Positions 1 through 5,430 of a stretch of DNA of 5,430 nucleotides are shown here, one piece after another (the first letter of the stretch is position 1; each line of letters begins with the position of its first letter). The DNA comes from Bacteroidota bacterium. GTDB taxonomy: Bacteria > Bacteroidota > Bacteroidia > Bacteroidales > FEN-979. The position numbers and the translations under genes are program-made. The notes under the pieces are model-generated. The model saw only the letters and a list, made by a program, of their open reading frames with translations. It made no database searches and had not been told where the DNA came from. The stretch is from NCBI GenBank assembly GCA_026391755.1, contig JAPLDN010000142.1:1-5430 (forward strand), written 5' to 3'.

Positions 1-519
1 GACCAGGCCGGGATGATGCTCACAGGTTACAAACACAACAATGAACGGGAAGGCAGAAGCTGCGATACAGGATGAAAGAGAGACATAACGGGTGATCGCA
101 AGTATGGAAATAAAAATCCCCAGAACTATCAGGAGGGCAAAAGGGAAAAGCGCAATGCCCACTCCGGCCATCGTTCCAACTCCTTTGCCTCCGCGGAAAC
201 CAGCGAATACAGGGAAAACATGCCCCAGGGCTGCAGCAACCGCTGCCCCGATCTCAATATAAACCAGCTGGTCAGGTGTCAATCCCTGGTCAGGGAAGAG
301 GCTTGTAAGGAAGACGGCGAGCCAACCTTTGAACACATCGAACAACATGACAGGCACACCTGCTTTATAGCCAAGTACACGTATCACATTCGTTGCCCCT
401 GCATTCCCGCTGCCGTGCTGCCTGACATCAATACCGTAAACGGCTTTGCCAATCCAGACTGCCGACGGGATTGAGCCGAGCAGATACGCAATTACAACCT
501 GTACCAGGATCAGAATCAT
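1..519 (-). CDS. plsY: Glycerol-3-phosphate acyltransferase PlsY, C-terminus cut by window edge
   Basis: PlsY is an integral inner-membrane enzyme that transfers the acyl group of acyl-phosphate to sn-glycerol 3-phosphate, giving lysophosphatidic acid, the first step of phospholipid synthesis in most bacteria (family knowledge). The sequence shows 173 codons open to the left edge. Family motif 1 appears as GSIPSAVWIGK (residues 15-25) followed by GSGNAGATN (36-44). The second motif is GHVFPVFAGFRGGKGVGT (99-116), with the glycine-rich GGKG loop at 110-113. Hydrophobic stretches at about 2-24, 53-75, 86-106 and 118-155 fit the multi-spanning topology. The third motif (usually HRxNI) would lie in the missing C-terminal part, perhaps 30-50 residues. 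The start is the ATG at 517-519, chosen because the GSIP segment normally follows a short first helix. No clear Shine-Dalgarno precedes it. It begins 14 bases after the stop of the large upstream gene, so co-transcription is likely. Identification is firm. Confidence 0.96.
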   Translation of the reverse strand, partial: MILILVQVVIAYLLGSIPSAVWIGKAVYGIDVRQHGSGNAGATNVIRVLGYKAGVPVMLFDVFKGWLAVFLTSLFPDQGLTPDQLVYIEIGAAVAAALGHVFPVFAGFRGGKGVGTMAGVGIALFPFALLIVLGIFISILAITRYVSLSSCIAASAFPFIVVFVTCEHHPGLV

Positions 520-533
520 CGCAGCAAAGTTAA

Positions 534-3290
534 CTATTCATCGGTTTTTTCAAATTTTCTGAGAAAATCTCTTTTTTTCCTTTCAGTGGATATGGTGTAA
601 GTAAATCCTTTGGCTTGATTATCGGATTTTTTCTGTTCGGCCTTTGATTTGCGAGCATTTATAATCTTTTGATTAAAAGCGAGATCCGACGAAATGGCCT
701 GGAGAATATTGTTCCTGTAATTGAAAAAATACCAGTCCAGGCCTGTTAACTGAAGGTAGAAAGAAAACTCATCCCCGTTCCTTTTTTTTGTAAACTCCAT
801 CATTCCGTTCACGTAACGGTACACCTGGTTTTTACCAATGGTAGCTATCCCGATCTGGCCTGCCGAGAGCCATGATCCCGACGCAGTATCCCAATGCAGG
901 TTGACATCACCGAAAAAAATTGTTTTTTCAAGTTCTTCGGGGAATTTGCGCAGTCGGCCCGTAAGAGAAATTTCATTTTTAAACCGTTCAAGTTCTTTAG
1001 GGCCTAATTTGAGTTGTAAAGCTTCATTAAACGGAGTTTGATCGATTGCAAGGCCTTTCAGGTCCGTGCTGACAAGAGCATTGCTTAGGTTTTGCATTGC
1101 ATCATCCGAAAAAGGAAAATCCATAGCCAGTGCGATATGAGCGTGAGTCGAATCAATAAGAAAATAATGGTCCATGGTACCATAAGCTTCCAGGCCCAGG
1201 CCCCCCCCGTTAACGCCCAGCATTAACTTGCCGTCGCCCCTCATCCTGCAAAGTGTCTGATTAAACGAAATAAAATTTCCGGGAAGTGAAAGATCCCTTA
1301 GCTTGGCCGTGTCGGCTATCCTGAATTCAGTAGCAGGTACATTATATGTCATCATCCCGGAGGCTTGCACCATTGAGGAATCACTAAAACTGTTCCTTCG
1401 GATAAAAAAGGCAGGGTAGATTGAAGCTTCTGAAGGAGAGAAAGCCAGGGTGAGCGCCATTTTTTCGCCCAGCATATTTGAAAGCTGGGGAGCAATGGGG
1501 ATCATAATCTTATATGGATTGATGTTGGCTGCGAATTTGATCCACTCAGGTTTGATCTTATGAAAACAATCCGACACTGCTTTGAATCCTCCGTCAAAAT
1601 AGAGTTCTTTTTTTGCGGCACTGACCGTAACATCTCCCCTGAATTGAAATTCAGGGCTGAGTTTAAAGTAGGTCGAATCAGGGACAATGCCGTTTGCTAT
1701 GGTCTGTTCGCTTGAATCCACCTTTATATTCGTAAAATCAATCTTTGCACGTACCCCATTCCTGTCCGCGTAATCCAGTGACCCCCTTCCTGTATACCTT
1801 TTCCTGGATGCAATAGAAATCTCCGCCTGGTAAAACTGGTGAAATCTCGTTTTCGCATTGGCAATGACGATGGCGCGGGTAAGGGTCTGCATTTGTGCAT
1901 CCCTGAATATCTTTACATACCCTGAATCAGGAAAAACCGCTGCATCGGCAACTTTGATGATCCTTACATCCTCGGCATTGATAACATTGGTGCGCAGGTT
2001 ATACCGTGCACGGGCTGCAAAGAACTTCAGGGAGTCCTGCAGGGGATGAACGGAAATAAATTCAGAACCAGTGTATGCAACGTCGATCAGCTGGGAAAGG
2101 CTTAGTGAATCAGGAACCGACTTCCGGCTCTGCTCGTTAGCCAGGGAGATTTCCTCGTTATCGATCATCCAGTCAAAACGGTCCATCGAACAGATATATT
2201 TATTCAGAGGGAATTCCACTTTTGAAATTCCAACATTGGAGCGGAATTCTCCTCTCCTCTTGTCAAAATCGAAATGGGTCTGATAGTTTTTTGTTGAAAT
2301 CGTAAGGTCGTTCAGGTCATAGGATTTGATGCGGAAGTTGGCGATCAAAGCGTCGAAAGTCCTTCGTTTGAATTTAAATCCTTTGGAATCCATTACGGCA
2401 TCCTTGATCTTCACAGTCCCGTTACCGCTAAGTAGGGTGGGCGTAAGTGCCACCCAACCTTCGAAAGTTGACTGGTCATTGTACATATGCATCTCCTTAT
2501 GTACTGTTTTTACAACCATGGAATCCCTGTAAGGCATCCAGAACTGGGTTACCGAATCGGCTGTCACTGCGGGGTATTCCACATCGGCGAGCTGTTCAGC
2601 CATGGAGAAATTCTTTGTAAATGCATTAAGGGAATCGGGCAGGAACAGGAAAGATCCCGAATGTGCAGTTGAATTCAGGTAAAGTAAGGTACCATCTCCC
2701 CTCAACCCTTGTTCGCTAAGGTCAACTTTTGCTATAAAAGTTCCCTTTCCCCCATACACAGGAAGACCGGCTGACCCTGTCTCCTTTTCAAAACCCAGGG
2801 AATAATCAGGACGAACTTTAAGAGGCTGGACAATTTGCGGAAAAATACCGGCAGAAGTCAGCTCCCCGCCGAAACTAAGGCTGTCGGTATGAACCACGTC
2901 AAGGCTGCGGATGGTAAATGGATTTACATCAAAGAAAAATTTATCCCTGGCATAAACGCCTTTCTGAATATACTTTTTATCCCAGTGAACCTTTGCAATT
3001 TTATTATTGTAAAATATTGGGTACTCCTTTAGAGATTTTAATCCGGCTTTATTGTCAGGCTGGTCAATATCAATATGCCCTTCAAGGTCCTGTAAAGATG
3101 TTTTAACCTTGATGACAGGAAATCTGCCTGTCTTCGGATCCCAGGTTTTACTTTGGACGTAAAACTCCATTGTATCAATATTGGGCAGGTTAAGCCTGAA
3201 TTTATTGTATTCAAATGAGAATCCCTTGCCCTTAAAATCAAAGAATCCGGCTCTGACCAAGAGGGTAAATCGCAACATGCTGGGAGTCAC
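534..3290 (-). CDS. Large exported Bacteroidota protein of unknown function, C-terminal two-thirds (separated by a frame break)
   Basis: This 918-codon frame continues the protein encoded at 3238-4851, in another frame. The first open start is GTG at 3290, but about the first 11 residues look like out-of-frame translation of the upstream fragment. Recognisable sequence starts near VRAGFFDFKGKGFSFEYNKF (residues 12-31). The rest is dominated by alternating hydrophobic/polar strands with recurring Gly-containing turns, for example GLRGDGTLLYLNS (195-207), GNGTVKIKDAVMDSKGFKFK (289-308), GRGSLDYADRNGVRAKIDF (501-519), RGDVTVSAAKKELYFDGGF (551-569) and RGDGKLMLGVNGGGLGLEAYG (684-704). I infer a long beta-rich envelope structure, perhaps of an LptA/AsmA-like elongated type, which is untested. 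There are no catalytic motifs or clear transmembrane helices. The tail is strongly charged (STERKKRDFLRKFEKTDE). It ends with TAG at 534-536, 14 bases before plsY. I do not recognise a function. As it stands it lacks a signal peptide, so a separate product would probably not be exported. Confidence 0.8.
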   Translation of the reverse strand: MTPSMLRFTLLVRAGFFDFKGKGFSFEYNKFRLNLPNIDTMEFYVQSKTWDPKTGRFPVIKVKTSLQDLEGHIDIDQPDNKAGLKSLKEYPIFYNNKIAKVHWDKKYIQKGVYARDKFFFDVNPFTIRSLDVVHTDSLSFGGELTSAGIFPQIVQPLKVRPDYSLGFEKETGSAGLPVYGGKGTFIAKVDLSEQGLRGDGTLLYLNSTAHSGSFLFLPDSLNAFTKNFSMAEQLADVEYPAVTADSVTQFWMPYRDSMVVKTVHKEMHMYNDQSTFEGWVALTPTLLSGNGTVKIKDAVMDSKGFKFKRRTFDALIANFRIKSYDLNDLTISTKNYQTHFDFDKRRGEFRSNVGISKVEFPLNKYICSMDRFDWMIDNEEISLANEQSRKSVPDSLSLSQLIDVAYTGSEFISVHPLQDSLKFFAARARYNLRTNVINAEDVRIIKVADAAVFPDSGYVKIFRDAQMQTLTRAIVIANAKTRFHQFYQAEISIASRKRYTGRGSLDYADRNGVRAKIDFTNIKVDSSEQTIANGIVPDSTYFKLSPEFQFRGDVTVSAAKKELYFDGGFKAVSDCFHKIKPEWIKFAANINPYKIMIPIAPQLSNMLGEKMALTLAFSPSEASIYPAFFIRRNSFSDSSMVQASGMMTYNVPATEFRIADTAKLRDLSLPGNFISFNQTLCRMRGDGKLMLGVNGGGLGLEAYGTMDHYFLIDSTHAHIALAMDFPFSDDAMQNLSNALVSTDLKGLAIDQTPFNEALQLKLGPKELERFKNEISLTGRLRKFPEELEKTIFFGDVNLHWDTASGSWLSAGQIGIATIGKNQVYRYVNGMMEFTKKRNGDEFSFYLQLTGLDWYFFNYRNNILQAISSDLAFNQKIINARKSKAEQKKSDNQAKGFTYTISTERKKRDFLRKFEKTDE
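782..789. repeat. Eight-base T/A mononucleotide tract inside the large protein gene
   Basis: The plus strand carries eight T, which read as eight A on the coding strand within ACA AAA AAA AGG (Thr-Lys-Lys-Arg, residues 834-837 of the 918-codon frame). The frame is intact across it, so it is only a potential slippage site. Confidence 0.85.
1201..1208. repeat. Eight-base C/G mononucleotide tract inside the large protein gene
   Basis: The plus strand carries eight C, which read as eight G on the coding strand. They supply GGG GGG GGC for Gly-Gly-Gly at residues 695-697 of the 918-codon frame (context VNGGGLGLEAYG). The frame is intact on both sides at this length. Tracts of this kind are prone to slippage in replication and sequencing. 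Confidence 0.9.
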
Positions 3291-4851
3291 TTATAAAAAC
3301 ATTTTTAACTCCCTGAATTTTAAGGTCAAAATTTGTCAGGTCAAGAATAGCATTGCTGGCATTTGTAACCGTCGAGTTAAAGTAAATCTCATCATAATCG
3401 GCTTTCCCATCCCTGGCTTTGACATAATTAGTAAGCTTGTCTTTAATCCTTGCAACTTTATCCTCGTAATCATAGACTAAAAAGCCACGGTCGGCAAGCT
3501 TCAGCAACTGGGCCTCGATTTGTTCTGACGGCTTTTGCATATATATAGTAAGCTCTTCCAGAGTGACCTCCCGGGTTTTCTTTTTTTCGGTATAAGACTT
3601 GATAACATTAAGTATATTTATTTCATCAATCCCCTGCAAGCGGTCATAGCGGTTTCTCGAATAATAATTTGAGGATTCGAAAATTGCATTGCTTTGCTTA
3701 TTAGGACCGGGCATCATATTGAAATTAAGCTTCGGGCTATCAAGTTTCCATTGAACCTGTTCACAGTAGATCTCTATTTTATGCCATGAATCAAACCAGG
3801 GGGTAATGGAATTCAACCTTACATCTTTTGTAAATGAAAGTTCTTTAAGAGAATCAAAATATTTCATTTCCAATCCCGGATGGAATATGGAATCGGTCTC
3901 ATGGTATATTGAAATGGAGGCGGCTGCAGCATTAATTTTTTTAGGGTGGATCACAAACGAGGGAGACTTGATCATGATAAAATCCTCGTCTCCTTTTCTG
4001 ACTATGATCTTTGCATCCCGTTTATGGGCACCGGAGCCAATCACCCTGGCACCTTCCATTGCAAAGCCTCCCATGTAATCCATAGTATTAAACAGGTTCT
4101 TTATGCTGATCTCTTTATCGTAGGAATAGAACCGCGGATAAGAGGCCTTGGCCTCATCAACATCCACCAATACCTTTTCAACAAGCCTGCCCATGATGGG
4201 TGAGGAAAAATACTTTTTGTTGTACAGATGGACCGAATCTGCGGTAAGCTTTGTAAACCTTACCTGGATCTGGTAACGGTCCAGTTCGGCAAAAACCTGC
4301 TCAGCCCCAATCCCAACCCTTTGCCAATCAACCCTGCCTTCATGGCCCAGCCAACGGAGCGATAAAGGAAAAAAGACTCCCTTTGTTCCGTATATCACCA
4401 TAGAATCCTTATTGACATTGCATATGAGATCGCCCTTTGAAAATTCGATCACGGGGACCGAATCAAGCCTGATAGTGTATGTCGCAGGGCTTATCTTCCA
4501 CCGGGTGGATTGGGATTTGAACATCAGGCCTTCATCAAAAAGCGTAGTAGTAACATCCAGGAACGTATTGAAATTCCTTGAGCTCTTTTCTGAGATCAGC
4601 TGTTTGAGTATGGCAGACCATGGAGTAAAAACGGATCCGGGCTGGTGAGAATCTACGAAAACATTCAGGGCCTTAATATAGTTGAAGAAATCGGGGAACG
4701 TCCGGACCTTCTTTTTAAGCATCTCATTACAGAGGACATAAATAACTTTTTTCCTTGCCGGGTCAAAATCTTCCTGGTTCCATTTCTGAACGAAACCCGC
4801 TATAACAGGTTGAACCAGTTTTCGGTCATTGTCGGAAAGGCCAAATAACAA
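3238..4851 (-). CDS. Large exported Bacteroidota protein of unknown function, N-terminal third (5' end damaged, frame-broken at 3' end)
   Basis: The 537 codons counted from TTG at 4851 form the N-terminal part of the same protein as 534-3290. TTG 4851 is unlikely to be the natural start: the frame stays open up to 4956, and the extra residues read LLLPASSGYSQNQKTTRF and then DSTKFIGELNG. These look like the end of a signal peptide followed by a mature N-terminus, but no ATG or basic n-region precedes them. From TTG, residues 1-120 are mostly helical and charged. Residues about 125-350 are probably beta-rich, with SYPRFYSYD (237-245) and DYMGGFAMEGARVIG (258-272). Residues about 420-480 resemble a winged helix (TLEELTIYMQKPSEQIEAQL, then LADRGFLVYD). 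The frame ends with the out-of-frame tail LGQSRIL and TGA at 3238-3240, just after VAIYP (526-530). I assign no enzymatic role. An exported, envelope-associated protein of about 1,480 residues is inferred for the intact form. Confidence 0.8.
   Translation of the reverse strand: MLFGLSDNDRKLVQPVIAGFVQKWNQEDFDPARKKVIYVLCNEMLKKKVRTFPDFFNYIKALNVFVDSHQPGSVFTPWSAILKQLISEKSSRNFNTFLDVTTTLFDEGLMFKSQSTRWKISPATYTIRLDSVPVIEFSKGDLICNVNKDSMVIYGTKGVFFPLSLRWLGHEGRVDWQRVGIGAEQVFAELDRYQIQVRFTKLTADSVHLYNKKYFSSPIMGRLVEKVLVDVDEAKASYPRFYSYDKEISIKNLFNTMDYMGGFAMEGARVIGSGAHKRDAKIIVRKGDEDFIMIKSPSFVIHPKKINAAAASISIYHETDSIFHPGLEMKYFDSLKELSFTKDVRLNSITPWFDSWHKIEIYCEQVQWKLDSPKLNFNMMPGPNKQSNAIFESSNYYSRNRYDRLQGIDEINILNVIKSYTEKKKTREVTLEELTIYMQKPSEQIEAQLLKLADRGFLVYDYEDKVARIKDKLTNYVKARDGKADYDEIYFNSTVTNASNAILDLTNFDLKIQGVKNVFISDSQHVAIYPLGQSRIL
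3252..3266 (-). other. Frame break inside the large exported protein gene
   Basis: Plausible protein sequence runs in one frame up to VAIYP (Pro codon at 3262-3264) and resumes in another frame at VRAGFFDF (Val codon at 3255-3257). The two frames overlap from 3290 to 3238. From my recollection of related proteins, about 15-18 residues normally lie between these two segments, so this looks like a small out-of-frame deletion rather than a one-base indel. No homopolymer is present at the site. The size of the loss is unverified. Confidence 0.7.
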
Positions 4852-5430
4852 GCCGTTGAGTTCACCGATAAACTTTGTTGAGTCCCCTGTAAACCGGGTT
4901 GTCTTTTGATTCTGCGAATACCCGCTAGAGGCAGGTAAAAGCAGGGAAGGTCCTCCTCATAGAATCCGCTGAGTATAAGGAAGCCCCCTTCTTCAAGACA
5001 GTTAACATAAACAGGAAGATCACGCAGCAAAACATTACGGTTTATATTTGCAAAAATAAAGCCGAATTCTCCTGCAGGGATAGCGGCGGCATCACCATGA
5101 ATGACGAGCATGCCAGGGACATTATTCCTGGCTGCATTTTCTTTTGCGTTCAGGAACGACCATTCGTCATTATCTATAGCTACAACCTGTTTGGCACCAA
5201 GTTTTAAAGCAATAATACCAAGTACGCCGGTCCCGGTTCCCATATCAAGTACCCGGCAGCCATCAAACTTCATTGTAAGTATTGATTCAATCATCAGACG
5301 GGTAGTTTCGTGATGAGCTGTGCCAAACGACATTTTCGGTTCAATCACCAGGTCCAGTTCGGAGTCAGGGTCGGGTTCATGAAAAGGCGCACGGATAAAG
5401 CATGTGCCTATCCTGACAGGCTGGTATGCC
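4800..5430 (-). CDS. prmA: Ribosomal protein L11 methyltransferase PrmA, N-terminus beyond window, C-terminus replaced by out-of-frame sequence
   Basis: PrmA trimethylates lysines and the N-terminal amine of ribosomal protein L11 using S-adenosylmethionine, in the cytoplasm (family knowledge). The frame is open to the right edge, so 5429-5349 belongs to the gene: it encodes IRAPFHEPDPDSELDLVIEP, which leads into the family hallmark PKMSFGTAHHETT. Numbering from the window edge, SAM motif I is VLDMGTGTG (60-68), acidic motif II is VVAIDNDEWS (about 82-91), and the target-binding ANINRN is at 127-132, followed by LILSGFYEEDL (151-161). One oddity is EFGFIFANI, where I would expect Asp rather than Gly in front of FIFANI. 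After residue 161 the match ends. The last 48 residues (from PCFYLPLAG to the TAG at 4800-4802) are the downstream gene's 5' region read in another frame. The family is normally about 280 residues. About 85 are off-window and about 30 are lost, so activity of this form is doubtful. Confidence 0.92.
   Translation of the reverse strand, partial: AYQPVRIGTCFIRAPFHEPDPDSELDLVIEPKMSFGTAHHETTRLMIESILTMKFDGCRVLDMGTGTGVLGIIALKLGAKQVVAIDNDEWSFLNAKENAARNNVPGMLVIHGDAAAIPAGEFGFIFANINRNVLLRDLPVYVNCLEEGGFLILSGFYEEDLPCFYLPLAGIRRIKRQPGLQGTQQSLSVNSTACYLAFPTMTENWFNLL
4915..4944 (-). other. Remnant signal peptide (h- and c-region) of the large exported protein
   Basis: In the frame of the 3238-4851 coding region, the bases upstream of TTG 4851 encode LLLPASSGYS followed by QNQKTTRF. 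A leucine-rich core, small residues and then a polar Gln/Asn-rich mature start is a typical Bacteroidota Sec signal peptide ending, with probable cleavage after Ser near 4915. The frame is closed by TGA at 4957-4959, inside the prmA coding sequence. No ATG, GTG or TTG lies between that stop and the leucine run, so the basic N-terminal part and the start codon are missing. Confidence 0.65.
4938..4950 (-). other. Junction joining the prmA 3' region to the interior of the next gene's signal peptide
   Basis: PrmA-like sequence is continuous to the GAC and CTT codons at 4952-4947 (end of SGFYEEDL). The signal-peptide frame of the downstream gene becomes recognisable from about 4944. The roughly 30 C-terminal residues expected for PrmA, its stop codon, any spacer and the downstream start codon are all absent. 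The simplest reading is a deletion of roughly 100 bases or more. It could be real or an assembly fault. Confidence 0.7.

Noticed and set aside
220..474. Plus-strand open frame of 84 codons over the plsY region
   Set aside because: It lies wholly opposite plsY, which has clear family motifs. The plus-strand translation is Cys- and Pro-rich and resembles no protein I know.
520..533. Promoter or terminator between the large gene and plsY
   Set aside because: Only 14 bases separate the genes, with no hairpin or promoter-like elements visible. Read-through transcription is the simpler view.
3038..3241. Minus-strand 67-codon frame within the large gene, next to the frame break
   Set aside because: The 918-codon frame has plausible protein-like sequence through this stretch, so this third frame is a shadow. 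It does not supply the residues missing at the joint.
3181..3480. Plus-strand open frame of 99 codons across the frame break of the large gene
   Set aside because: It overlaps both fragments of the large gene on the opposite strand and its composition looks like antisense translation. Its position over the lesion seems to be coincidence.
3258..4941. TTTACC sequence shared near both lesion sites (about 4940 and 3270) as a recombination signature
   Set aside because: The match is only about six bases and low in complexity. Without the undamaged parental sequence, microhomology cannot be judged.
4800..4946. A genuine novel C-terminal extension of PrmA (PCFYLPLAG to TENWFNLL)
   Set aside because: The same DNA in the neighbouring frame encodes a coherent signal peptide end and mature N-terminus that continue into the large protein, so the PrmA tail is out-of-frame read-through.
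4942..4959. GAGGAGG (4952-4958) as a Shine-Dalgarno for a CTG start at 4942-4944, allowing translation of the damaged large gene
   Set aside because: The purines are simply the Glu-Glu codons of the conserved PrmA SGFYEEDL segment. CTG is a rare start, Bacteroidota make little use of Shine-Dalgarno sites, and the product would lack the basic part of the signal peptide.

Overview
The window looks like ordinary Bacteroidota chromosome. The evidence is the character of the PlsY and PrmA proteins, a very large exported protein of a kind I associate with Bacteroidales and relatives, and the lack of clear Shine-Dalgarno sites. I cannot place it below phylum or order level with confidence. All recognisable genes lie on the minus strand and read from right to left: prmA, then a giant exported protein of unknown function, then plsY. 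There is almost no intergenic DNA. I see no RNA genes, mobile elements or CRISPR arrays.

Region by region: (1) 5430 to about 4947 encodes the middle and catalytic part of PrmA, the ribosomal protein L11 methyltransferase. Its N-terminus lies beyond the right edge. (2) At about 4938-4950 the PrmA sequence stops abruptly after the conserved SGFYEEDL segment and runs, out of frame, into the tail of a signal peptide (LLLPASSGYSQNQ) that belongs to the next gene. The end of prmA and the start codon of the next gene both appear to be missing. (3) About 4944 to 534 encodes a roughly 1,480-residue exported protein. Its coding sequence is broken again at about 3252-3266, where the frame changes and some residues seem to be lost. 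This leaves two open frames, 3238-4851 and 534-3290, overlapping by 53 bases. (4) Fourteen bases after the large gene, plsY (glycerol-3-phosphate acyltransferase, phospholipid synthesis) starts at 519 and runs off the left edge.

The gene order suggests one transcription unit joining a ribosome-modification enzyme, an envelope protein of unknown role and a membrane phospholipid enzyme. The most notable signal is the pair of lesions at the start and in the middle of the large gene. Both look like small segment losses rather than single-base errors. They are either real decay of this locus in this genome or assembly faults, and the sequence alone cannot decide. The large protein is itself the least understood component: a helical N-terminal part, a winged-helix-like segment, and a long, probably beta-rich C-terminal part.
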